Positions 1-5,777 of a stretch of DNA of 5,777 nucleotides are shown here, one piece after another (the first letter of the stretch is position 1; every line of letters starts with the position of its first letter). Where the stretch lies: contig JAVEEO010000080.1 of assembly GCA_030840415.1 (NCBI GenBank), positions 1 to 5,777 on the forward strand. Direction: 5' to 3'. The translations under genes were made by a program, and so were the position numbers. Source of the stretch: Pseudonocardiales bacterium. GTDB taxonomy: Bacteria > Actinomycetota > Actinomycetes > Mycobacteriales > Jatrophihabitantaceae. The notes beneath the pieces are model-generated. The model was not told where the DNA came from. It was given only the letters and a program-made list of their open reading frames with translations, and searched no databases.

Positions 1-1
1 C

Positions 2-514
2 GCCGAGGCCGCCGCGGGCCTGGGCGCCAAGGCGCTGATCGTCCACGGCGGCCATGTCAGCAAGGGCGACGACCTCTCGGTCGGGGTCGACAACTGGATC
101 AAGACCTTCGAGCGCATGACCAATCCGCTGCCGATCCTGATCGAGAACACCGCCGGCGGCACCGCCGCGATCGCCCGGCACCTGGACCGGATCGCCCGGT
201 TGTGGGACGCCATCGGCGAGTACGGCCCCGGCTTCTGCCTCGACACCTGCCACGCGCACGCCGGGGGCGAGGACCTGACCGGCATCGTCGACCGGGTCAC
301 GGCGATCACCGGCCGGATCGACCTGATCCACGCCAACGACAGCCGCGACACCTTCGACTCCGGGGCCGACCGGCACACCAACATCGGTACCGGGTTCATC
401 GAGCCGGAGGCGATCGCAGCCATCGTGCGGGCCGCCGGCTGCGACGTGCTGGTCGAGACGCCGGCGGCCGGGCAGGCCGAGGACATCAGCTACCTGCGCA
501 GCAAGGCCAGCTGA
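2..514 (+). CDS. nfo: Deoxyribonuclease IV (AP endonuclease family 2), C-terminal part
   Basis: This is the last 170 residues of a TIM-barrel, zinc-dependent endonuclease that cuts DNA 5' to abasic sites in base-excision repair; the start lies off the left edge. The frame is open from base 2 and ends at TGA 512-514. By analogy with E. coli Nfo, eight of its nine metal ligands can be assigned: H15 (VHGGH), E48 (IENTAG), D81 and H84 (LDTCH), H110 (IHAND), D123 and H125 (DRH) and E152 (VLVET). The ninth (E. coli His69) would be in the missing part. The motif order ENTAG, LDTCHA, NDS, DRHxNIGxG is diagnostic. Family members are about 250-290 residues, so roughly 80-120 are missing. An internal ATG at 116 is not the start, because conserved family sequence continues upstream of it. 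The gene converges on proS. Identification is secure from the motifs; the ligand numbering is inferred from memory of E. coli Nfo. Confidence 0.95.
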   Translation, partial: AEAAAGLGAKALIVHGGHVSKGDDLSVGVDNWIKTFERMTNPLPILIENTAGGTAAIARHLDRIARLWDAIGEYGPGFCLDTCHAHAGGEDLTGIVDRVTAITGRIDLIHANDSRDTFDSGADRHTNIGTGFIEPEAIAAIVRAAGCDVLVETPAAGQAEDISYLRSKAS

Positions 515-543
515 CCCCGGCCGATCACCGGCCAGCCGGGGTC
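513..543. terminator. Inverted repeat between convergent nfo and proS, likely bidirectional terminator
   Basis: GACCCC (513-518) pairs with GGGGTC (538-543), and GGCCG (519-523) pairs with CGGCC (529-533) around a 5-nt loop, leaving a 4-nt bulge at 534-537. This gives 11 base pairs, almost all G-C. An alternative fold is a 9-bp perfect stem (513-521 with 535-543) around a 13-nt loop. The repeat begins inside the nfo stop codon and lies 20 nt past the proS stop, so it could end transcripts from either side. There is no U-tract on either strand, which is common for actinobacterial terminators. The structure is visible in the sequence; termination activity is inferred. Confidence 0.6.
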
Positions 544-562
544 CAGGAACCGGCCGGCCGGC

Positions 563-2341
563 TCAGCCGCCGGTCACCTCGGCGTGCGCGGCGCTCACCG
601 CGTCGCCGACCGGCACGTCCCGCCGCTCGCCTGATTTGCGGTCGCGCAGTTCCACCACGCCGTCGTCCAGGCCCCGGCCGACCACCAGGATGGTGGGCAC
701 CCCGAGCAGCTCGGCGTCCTTGAACTTCACCCCGGGCGAGGCCTTGCGGTCATCGAGCAGCACCCGCACCCCGAGCGACACCAGCTCGGCGGCGATCCGT
801 TCGGCCTCGGCCACCGCCGCCACGTCCTTGCCGGTCGGCACCACCTGCACGTCGGCCGGCGCCACCGCCCGCGGCCAGACCAGGCCGGCCTCGTCGTAGG
901 TCTGCTCGGCCAGCGCGGCCACCGCCCGGGTGATGCCCACCCCGTAGGAGCCCATCGTGATCGTCACCGGCTTGCCGTCCGGCCCGAGCGCGGTCAGCCC
1001 GAACGCCTCGGCGAACTTGCGGCCCAGCTGGAAGACGTGGCCCAGCTCGATACCGCGGGCGATCTGCAGCGGCGAGCCACACCGGGCGCACCGGTCACCG
1101 TCGCGGATCTCGACCGCGCCGATCTCACCGTCCGGGTCGAAGTCCCGGCCGCGCACCACGAAGGCCGCATGCTTGCCCGGCTCGTTCGCGCCGGTCACCC
1201 AGGCGCTGCCCTCGACCACCAGCGGGTCGACCAGGTAGCGCACCTTCAGCTCGGCCAGCAACTGCGGGCCGATGTAGCCCTTGACCAGGCCCGGCTCGGC
1301 GGCCAGGTCCTTCTCGTCGGCCTGGACGACCTCGACCGGCTCCAGCTGTCCGGCCAGCCGCTTGAGGTCCACCTCGCGGTCGCCGGGCACCCCGACCACC
1401 AGCAGCTCCCACTTGTCGGCGCCGGGCTGGCGGGTCTTGAGCACCACGTTCTTCAGGGTGTCGGCTGCGGCGAACTGCCGGCCGTCCTGCCCGTACGCGG
1501 CCCAGTCGAGGCCGTTCAGGCAATCCACCAGGGTGGCGATGGTCGGGGTGTCCGGGGTGTCGAGCACCACGCTGGCCGGCTGGCTGGAACCGGCAGAGTC
1601 CTCCGCCGCGGGCGGGCCGACGATCTCGACCGCCTCGGTGTTGGCGGCGTAGTCGCAGTTGGTGCACTGCACGAAGGTGTCCTCGCCGGACGGCGTCGGA
1701 GCCAGGAACTCCTCGGACGCCGAGCCGCCCATCGCGCCGGACACCGCGAACACGATCCGGTAGTCGAAGCCCAGCCGGCTGAAGATCCGCTCGTAGGCGT
1801 CCCGGTGTGCCTGGTAGGACTGCTGCAGGCCCTCATCGGTCAGGTCGAAGGAGTAGGAATCCTTCATGATGAACTCGCGGCCGCGCAGCACGCCGGCCCG
1901 GGGCCGCGCCTCGTCGCGGTACTTGGTCTGGATCTGGTACAGCGACAGCGGGTAGTCCTTGTAGGAGGAGTACTCGCCCTTGACCAGCAGCGTGAACAGC
2001 TCCTCGTGGGTCGGACCGAGCAGGTAGTCATTGCCCTTGCGGTCGGCGAGCCGGAACAGCGAGTCGCCGTAGTCGGCCCACCGGCCGCTGGCCTGGAAGA
2101 TCTCGCGCGGGATCAGCGCCGGGAAGTGCACCTCCTGCGATCCGATCGAGGCCATCTCCTCGCGGACCACCTTCTCGATGTTGGCCAGCACCGCGATGCC
2201 CAGCGGCAGCCAGGAGTAGATGCCCGGCGCCACCCGGCGGATGTAGCCGCCGCGGACCAGCAACCGGTGGCTCGGTACCTCGGCGTCGGCCGGATCGTCG
2301 CGCAGGGTGCGCAGGAACAGCGTGGACATCCGCAGCAGCAC
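563..2341 (-). CDS. proS: Prolyl-tRNA synthetase, bacterial type with editing domain
   Basis: This class II aminoacyl-tRNA synthetase charges tRNA-Pro with proline in the cytoplasm; it is complete at 592 residues. The N-terminal stretch [18 protein letters not shown] is typical of actinobacterial ProRS. The catalytic core carries motif 1 (about 40-63), the GPTHEE element (109-114), motif 2 (about 140-165, [10 protein letters not shown] to FIMKDSYSF) and motif 3 (463-478, GSYGVGITR, with R472). Residues about 235-400 form the INS (YbaK-like) editing domain, which hydrolyses Ala-tRNA-Pro; its [10 protein letters not shown] stretch includes K297, probably the lysine matching E. coli K279. CTNC (226-229) and CARC (418-421) flank the domain. 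The anticodon-binding domain is about 493-592. I chose the GTG start at 2341: a GGGAG ribosome-binding site sits 6 nt upstream, and a short extension before an internal Met (MxxRMS) is normal in this family. The ATG at 2329 is the alternative. The stop is TGA 565-563. Confidence 0.97.
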   Translation of the reverse strand: MLLRMSTLFLRTLRDDPADAEVPSHRLLVRGGYIRRVAPGIYSWLPLGIAVLANIEKVVREEMASIGSQEVHFPALIPREIFQASGRWADYGDSLFRLADRKGNDYLLGPTHEELFTLLVKGEYSSYKDYPLSLYQIQTKYRDEARPRAGVLRGREFIMKDSYSFDLTDEGLQQSYQAHRDAYERIFSRLGFDYRIVFAVSGAMGGSASEEFLAPTPSGEDTFVQCTNCDYAANTEAVEIVGPPAAEDSAGSSQPASVVLDTPDTPTIATLVDCLNGLDWAAYGQDGRQFAAADTLKNVVLKTRQPGADKWELLVVGVPGDREVDLKRLAGQLEPVEVVQADEKDLAAEPGLVKGYIGPQLLAELKVRYLVDPLVVEGSAWVTGANEPGKHAAFVVRGRDFDPDGEIGAVEIRDGDRCARCGSPLQIARGIELGHVFQLGRKFAEAFGLTALGPDGKPVTITMGSYGVGITRAVAALAEQTYDEAGLVWPRAVAPADVQVVPTGKDVAAVAEAERIAAELVSLGVRVLLDDRKASPGVKFKDAELLGVPTILVVGRGLDDGVVELRDRKSGERRDVPVGDAVSAAHAEVTGG

Positions 2342-2352
2342 GAGAGACTCCC
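2342..2352 (-). promoter_or_regulatory. Ribosome-binding site that decides the proS start
   Basis: On the minus strand, GGGAG (2352-2348) is followed by a 6-nt spacer and GTG at 2341. The next in-frame start, ATG at 2329, would be 18 nt from this motif, which is too far. The spacing therefore favours the GTG start, in agreement with the family's N-terminal length. Confidence 0.6.
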
Positions 2353-2364
2353 AGCATCGTCACC

Positions 2365-2378
2365 GGCGGGCGCCCGCC
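2365..2378. repeat. 14-bp perfect palindrome in the proS leader
   Basis: GGCGGGCGCCCGCC is its own reverse complement. It lies 12 nt upstream of the proS Shine-Dalgarno motif and is pure G+C. In RNA it could form a small hairpin or pair with other leader segments and so affect access to the ribosome-binding site. In DNA this GC-rich, a palindrome of this size may also arise by chance, so any regulatory role is speculative. Confidence 0.35.
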
Positions 2379-2424
2379 CACCGGCCTCGGGTCGGCGGCC
2401 AGAAACCGGCCGGCCAGCGCGGCC

Positions 2425-2439
2425 CGGCGGCTACCGCCG
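2425..2439. repeat. GC-rich hairpin in the gap between the GT87 gene and proS
   Basis: CGGCGG (2425-2430) and CCGCCG (2434-2439) form a perfect 6-bp stem around the 3-nt loop CTA. Together with the inverted repeat at 2458-2473 it could strengthen termination of the upstream gene, or it could belong to the proS leader if transcription starts near the AT-richer patch at about 2449-2458. No clear -35/-10 pair is visible; the gap 2342-2480 otherwise holds no gene that I can support. Confidence 0.35.
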
Positions 2440-2457
2440 ACCGGCCAAGGTTACCTA

Positions 2458-2473
2458 AGCCGGGGCGCCGGCT
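2458..2473 (-). terminator. Possible weak terminator downstream of the GT87 gene
   Basis: AGCCGG (2458-2463) and CCGGCT (2468-2473) form a perfect 6-bp stem with a 4-nt loop, 7 nt past the TAA stop of the GT87 gene. In the minus-strand transcript the stem is followed by UAGGUAACC, so there is only a trace of a U-tract. It is a plausible end for the PBP-GT87 transcript, but the stem is short and read-through into proS is possible. Confidence 0.4.
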
Positions 2474-2480
2474 CGCGGGA

Positions 2481-3971
2481 TTAATCGGCGGCCGGTTGCC
2501 GCCGGGTGGTGGCCGGCAGCGGGCGGTCGGGAGCGGCGGCGAACGGGCCGGCCCCGGGATCGGGCTGGCCGGCGGTGCGCACCGGGTCCCGTTCCGGGTG
2601 CCGGATCTCGCGCACGATCAGCGCCACCAGCACCAGCAGGGCGGCATCGCGGATCAGCAGCACCCAGGTCAGCGCCTCGTAGGTCAGCGCCTTGTTCGGG
2701 TCGCTGCCGCCCAGCAGCCAGAGCAGGGTGGCGATCCAGACCGCGATCTCACTGGCCTGCCAGAGCAGCGCGGTGCGCCAGCGCGGCCGGGCCAGTGCCA
2801 GCAGCGGGACCAGCCAGATCGAGTACTGCGGGCTCCACACCTTGGTGGTCAGCAGGAAGGCGGTCACCGTCAGGAAGGCCAGCTGCGCCAGCCGGGGACG
2901 GACCGGGGTGGTCAGGGCCAGCCAGCCGACCGCGGCGAGCGCGGCCAGCAGGCACAGCGCCACCGCAATGCCCGGCGGGGTCCAGCCGCTGTCGGCGGCC
3001 GAGCCGAAGGTGTGCGGGTAGTAGTGCTTGAGCATCGCCCAGAACGTGCTGGCCTCGGCCGGCCGGTCGGCGGAGAAGGTGTAGAACTCCTTCCAGCCGG
3101 CCGTCCAGGCCAGCGCCACCGGCAGGTTCACCGCCAGCCAGCAGCCGGCCGCCGCGATCGCGGCCCAGCACACCGGGCGCCAGGTCCTGCTCCGGTAGGC
3201 CAGCAGTGCCAGCGGGACGAACAGCAGCGCCGGGTACAGCTTGGCGGCGGTCCCCAGCCCGATCAGCACCCCGGCCGCGACCGGGCGGTTGCGGGCCCAC
3301 GCCCACAGCGCGCCGGAGGCGAACGCCATCGCCAGCAGGTCCCAGTTGGAGAAGGCGTGGAAGACCAGCAGCGGGCTGAGCGCGAAGATCGCCGCGTCCC
3401 ATTGCCGACGCCGGCCGGCCGCCGCGGCGGTGGCCGCCACCGTCAGCAGCCCGCAGACCGACAGCAACAGGCAGGTCAGGACGCCGAACACCACGCCCTG
3501 GTCCTGGCCGGGCACCAGGCCGTCCTCGGCCAGGGCGTGCCAGCCCCGGGTCAGCTCGGCGGTGACCCACATGAAGCCGCCGGTCAGCACCGGGTACTCC
3601 ACCGCGTGGTCGCGGTAGGGGACCGCGCCGGAGGCCAGCCCCTCGGCGCCCCAGAGCGGGATGACGTCGGAGTAGCAGGCGTGGGTGTACTGCTTGGAGG
3701 CCACCCACTGGCCGTCGGCGCACGGCAGCTTCTCGCCGTAGCCCAGCAGCAGCGTGAACGCGCCGAGGGCCAGCAGCACCCGCAGCGGGGTCCACCAGCC
3801 GGCATCGCGGCGGGCGTAGCGCCCCAGCGGGCCGCCCACAACGGCGCTGGCCCGGGCCGCGGTCCGGTCCTGCCAGGTCGGCGGCCGCACCTCACCGTCG
3901 GCGCTGTCGGCATCGGCCGCCCGGCCGGCGGCGATCCCGACCCCGGCGGCGGGCACGCTGGGCTCGGTCAC
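2481..3971 (-). CDS. Polytopic membrane glycosyltransferase, GT87 / DUF2029 type
   Basis: This 496-residue protein has an estimated 11-12 hydrophobic segments (first about 61-78, last about 433-453), a hydrophilic N-terminus of about 55 residues and a Pro/Arg-rich C-terminal tail from about 455. Family hallmarks are visible: SDVIPLW (101-107), YRDHAVEYP (119-127), NWD (209-211), GTAAKLYP (240-247) and KVWSPQY (377-383). GT87 enzymes have a GT-C fold and use polyprenyl-phosphate sugars (mannose in mycobacterial PimE) on the outer membrane face. D102, in the first extracytoplasmic loop, is the likely catalytic acid/base residue by position; this is inferred. C84 and C99 in the same loop could form a disulfide. 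The GTG start at 3971 has GAGGA 8 nt upstream; the stop is TAA. The gene lies 37 nt after the PBP stop, as in Mycobacterium tuberculosis Rv0050-Rv0051, which suggests an envelope role. Sugar and acceptor cannot be told from sequence. Confidence 0.85.
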   Translation of the reverse strand: MTEPSVPAAGVGIAAGRAADADSADGEVRPPTWQDRTAARASAVVGGPLGRYARRDAGWWTPLRVLLALGAFTLLLGYGEKLPCADGQWVASKQYTHACYSDVIPLWGAEGLASGAVPYRDHAVEYPVLTGGFMWVTAELTRGWHALAEDGLVPGQDQGVVFGVLTCLLLSVCGLLTVAATAAAAGRRRQWDAAIFALSPLLVFHAFSNWDLLAMAFASGALWAWARNRPVAAGVLIGLGTAAKLYPALLFVPLALLAYRSRTWRPVCWAAIAAAGCWLAVNLPVALAWTAGWKEFYTFSADRPAEASTFWAMLKHYYPHTFGSAADSGWTPPGIAVALCLLAALAAVGWLALTTPVRPRLAQLAFLTVTAFLLTTKVWSPQYSIWLVPLLALARPRWRTALLWQASEIAVWIATLLWLLGGSDPNKALTYEALTWVLLIRDAALLVLVALIVREIRHPERDPVRTAGQPDPGAGPFAAAPDRPLPATTRRQPAAD

Positions 3972-3984
3972 GCCGACGATCCTC
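3972..3984 (-). promoter_or_regulatory. Ribosome-binding site of the GT87 gene
   Basis: On the minus strand, GAGGA (3984-3980) is followed by an 8-nt spacer and the GTG start at 3971. It lies within the 37-nt gap after the PBP stop, so the downstream gene can be translated independently from a shared transcript. The gap has no hairpin that looks like a terminator. Confidence 0.6.
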
Positions 3985-4008
3985 GCACGTCAGTACTTAT
4001 CGGGTAGG

Positions 4009-5777
4009 TCAGCGACGGCTGGGCGGGGCCGAGGCCGGTGCGGCGGGGGCCTTGGTACTGGTGCTGGTGCTGGTGGCCGGCGAGCCCGACCCGGACGGCG
4101 AGGCCGGCGGGCAGATCGGCAGCCCGCAGTTGGTGCTCGGGGTGGCCGACGGAACGGCCGAGCTGCTGGGCGGCGCGGCCGACGTGCTGGGCGGCGCGGC
4201 CGACGTGCTCGACGGGGCGGCCGAGGTGCTGGGCGGCGTGCTCGACACGGTCGGCGTCGGGGTGGCGCTGGAGTTGCTGGGCGACGCCGAGGGCTGCGGT
4301 TGGCCGATCTGCTGGGTGGTCGGCAGCGGTTGCACCGGCTTGCCGCTGAGGTAGCCGTCCATGAACCGCTTCCAGGCGTTGCCGGCCAGGTCGCGGCCGT
4401 ACTCGGGCCGGCCGTCGGCGTTGTAGATCGGCTCGACCTTGTCCGAGCCGACCCAGGACGCGGCACTGACCTGCGGGGTGAACCCGACCGTCCAGCCGTC
4501 GCTGGCGTCCGGGGTGTCCTGGATGCCGACGGTGCCGGTCTTGGCCGCCACCGGCCGGCCGTCGGCCAGCGGGATGTCCGAGCCGGCCGCGACGTCCTCC
4601 ATCGCCAGGGTGGTGTCGTTGGCGACCCGCTTGTCCAGCACCCGCTTGGCCTTGTCCTTGTGCTGGAACACCACGTGGCCCGAGGAGTCGGTGACCTTCT
4701 GCACGAAGTAGGCCGGCCGGGCCAGGCCGCCGTTGGCCAGCGTCGCGTAGCCGACCGCCTGGTCGAGGATGCGCACCGGGTAGTTGCCGATGCCGACGTA
4801 GTCGTCGGCGTTGCCGTTGCGCATCAGGGTCGGCGCCCCGGGGTTGGGACCGGAGTCGGTCTCGGTGGCCGGGATGCCCATCGACCGGGCGGTCTTGACG
4901 ACGTTGTCCGGGCCGACCAGCGAGGTGAGCTTGCCGAACACCGTGTTCAGCGACAGCGTGGTCGCCTTGCGAAGCGTGTAGCTGCCGTAATCCGGGTCGG
5001 TCGGGTCGTTGGCGAACGGCAGGTTGTCGATGGTCTGCGGGGACGAGCCGTCGAACACCGACTGGATGGTGTAGGCCGGCTTGACGCCCTTGAGGTTCTG
5101 GGTCAGCGCGGTGGCAGTCACGTACGGCTTGAAGCTCGAGCCGGGCGGGCGCCAGGACTGGGCGTAGTCCAGCCCGGCGCCGTTGGGGCCCCCGTAGTAG
5201 GCGATCACCGCGCCGCTGTTCGGGTCGACCGCCACCAGCGCCGGGCGCAGGTTCTTCTGCTTCTCGGTCAGGTCGGAGTAGGTCTGCTTGATCGCGTCCT
5301 GGGCGGCCACCTGGGCGGTCCGGTCGATGGTGGTCTGGATCCGCAGGCCCTTGGTGTTGATGGTCGCCGGGTCCACCCCGTCGGCCCGCAGCTCGGACTT
5401 CACCTGCCGCCAGACCAGGCCGAGCGGGCCGTCCAGCACCGAGCTGGTGTTGCGGGTCTTGATGGTGGTCGGGAATTTCAGCGCCGCTGCCTGGGACTGG
5501 CCCAGCTTGTTGGTGCTGACCATGCCGTCGATCACGTACTGCCAGCGGGCCTTGGCCGCCGCCGGGGTGACCGCCGGGTCGTAGTACTCCGGCGACTTGA
5601 TCACCGCGGCCAGCAGCGCGCCCTGGCTGACGCTGGCCTTGTCGACCGAGACGCCGAAGTACGCCTTGGAGGCGGCTTCGATGCCGTAGGCGCCCCGGCC
5701 GAAGTAGATGGTGTTGAGGTAGCTCTCCAGGATCTGGTCCTTGGAGTACTGCCGGCTCAGCTTGAGCGAGATCGCCA
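4009..5777 (-). CDS. ponA: Class A penicillin-binding protein (PonA type), lacking its N-terminus
   Basis: This bifunctional peptidoglycan synthase joins a GT51 glycosyltransferase, which polymerises lipid II, to a transpeptidase, both outside the membrane. The window has the last 588 residues (codons from 5775 down to TGA 4011-4009); the start, membrane anchor and first GT51 motifs, including the catalytic EDxxF Glu, lie off the right edge. The end of GT51 is clear: KDQILESYLN (12-21), FGRGAYGIEAAS (25-36) and LLAAVIKSPEYYDP. The transpeptidase carries all three penicillin-binding motifs: SSFK (213-216, active serine 213), SLN (275-277) and KTG (412-414), then WTVGFTP and the usual end NAWKRFM. 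From about residue 486 a tail of about 100 residues is rich in Ser, Thr, Pro and Ala, has a four-fold heptapeptide repeat and two cysteines (C550, C555). A GTG at 5604 is internal to the GT51 domain and not the start. The gene is probably cotranscribed with the GT87 gene 37 nt downstream. Family assignment is secure; the exact paralogue is not. Confidence 0.95.
   Translation of the reverse strand, partial: AISLKLSRQYSKDQILESYLNTIYFGRGAYGIEAASKAYFGVSVDKASVSQGALLAAVIKSPEYYDPAVTPAAAKARWQYVIDGMVSTNKLGQSQAAALKFPTTIKTRNTSSVLDGPLGLVWRQVKSELRADGVDPATINTKGLRIQTTIDRTAQVAAQDAIKQTYSDLTEKQKNLRPALVAVDPNSGAVIAYYGGPNGAGLDYAQSWRPPGSSFKPYVTATALTQNLKGVKPAYTIQSVFDGSSPQTIDNLPFANDPTDPDYGSYTLRKATTLSLNTVFGKLTSLVGPDNVVKTARSMGIPATETDSGPNPGAPTLMRNGNADDYVGIGNYPVRILDQAVGYATLANGGLARPAYFVQKVTDSSGHVVFQHKDKAKRVLDKRVANDTTLAMEDVAAGSDIPLADGRPVAAKTGTVGIQDTPDASDGWTVGFTPQVSAASWVGSDKVEPIYNADGRPEYGRDLAGNAWKRFMDGYLSGKPVQPLPTTQQIGQPQPSASPSNSSATPTPTVSSTPPSTSAAPSSTSAAPPSTSAAPPSSSAVPSATPSTNCGLPICPPASPSGSGSPATSTSTSTKAPAAPASAPPSRR
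4155..4238. repeat. Four tandem copies of a 21-bp repeat within the PBP tail
   Basis: Units of exactly 21 bp at 4155-4175, 4176-4196, 4197-4217 and 4218-4238 share the pattern CGGCCGANGTGCTGGGCGGCG with a few changes; the third copy differs most. Because the unit is a multiple of three, the minus-strand protein reads four heptads: TPPSTSA, APSSTSA, APPSTSA and APPSSSA (residues 513-540 of the visible part). It is probably a length-variable spacer formed by slippage or recombination, ending about 10 residues before the cysteine pair. Confidence 0.85.

Noticed and set aside
202..723. Plus-strand open frame of 173 codons overlapping nfo and the nfo-proS gap
   Set aside because: It is arginine/proline-rich low-complexity sequence in an alternative frame of nfo that runs through the terminator into proS antisense.
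2343..2381. Upstream minus-strand ATG at 2357 preceding the proS start
   Set aside because: It is out of frame with proS, opens a shadow frame rich in Arg/Gly/Pro, and has no ribosome-binding site as good as the one in front of GTG 2341.
548..2415. The 12-mer AACCGGCCGGCC occurs in both gaps flanking proS (548-559 and 2404-2415)
   Set aside because: It is a short GC palindrome-like string expected by chance in this base composition, with no further flanking similarity to suggest a mobile element or attachment site.
1037..2458. Long plus-strand open frame of 473 codons opposite proS
   Set aside because: It is fully antisense to a well-conserved proS. Its translation is Gly/Arg/Ala/Val/Leu/His-rich with no domain, as expected when a high-GC gene is read on the opposite strand.
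2449..2462. Iron-box-like (DtxR/IdeR) sequence upstream of proS, reading GCTTAGGTAACCTT on the minus strand
   Set aside because: It matches only part of the 19-bp TTAGGTTAGSCTAACCTAA consensus, and iron control of proS has no known rationale.
3985..4005. AT-richer patch in the PBP-GT87 gap as an internal promoter (GATAAGT on the minus strand)
   Set aside because: No matching -35 element at proper spacing could be seen, and the gap is short enough for simple cotranscription.
2307..4007. Long plus-strand open frame of 566 codons opposite the GT87 gene
   Set aside because: Its product is dominated by Arg, Gly, Gln, Pro and Ala with no family resemblance, while the minus strand has clear membrane segments and GT87 motifs. 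It is a GC-bias shadow.
3990..4466. Minus-strand open frame of 158 codons overlapping the PBP tail
   Set aside because: It is an Arg/Pro/Ala-rich product in another frame of the repetitive tail; the PBP frame is continuous with the conserved transpeptidase domain.

Overview
The window is high-GC (about 70% by eye), with GTG starts, strong G/C third-position bias and densely packed genes. The proteins resemble actinobacterial versions, so the source is most likely an actinomycete (Actinomycetota). I cannot name a genus. No mobile element, CRISPR array, tRNA or rRNA gene was found.

Layout from left to right: (1) the 3' end of a plus-strand gene for deoxyribonuclease IV (Nfo/AP endonuclease family 2), cut by the left edge. 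(2) A 48-nt gap between convergent genes, holding a strong inverted repeat that overlaps the nfo stop codon and probably serves as a shared terminator. (3) Minus-strand proS, a complete bacterial-type prolyl-tRNA synthetase with its editing insertion domain. (4) A gap of about 140 nt holding the end of the upstream transcript and the GC-rich proS leader. (5) A minus-strand gene for a multi-pass membrane protein of the glycosyltransferase 87 / DUF2029 type. (6) 37 nt further upstream, the 3' three-quarters of a minus-strand class A penicillin-binding protein gene (ponA type), cut by the right edge.

The penicillin-binding protein and the GT87 protein look like a two-gene cell-envelope operon: one polymerises and cross-links peptidoglycan, the other probably transfers a sugar from a lipid-phosphate donor outside the membrane. 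The same order (ponA1 followed by a polytopic DUF2029-like protein) is known from Mycobacterium tuberculosis Rv0050-Rv0051. proS and nfo are housekeeping genes for translation and base-excision repair, and nothing in the sequence ties them functionally to the envelope pair.

This is mostly an ordinary chromosomal region. I found no credible new multi-gene system. The points worth a second look are the repeat-bearing, cysteine-containing C-terminal tail of the penicillin-binding protein, the conserved PBP-GT87 pairing, the paired CxxC motifs flanking the ProRS editing domain, and the structured intergenic sequences.
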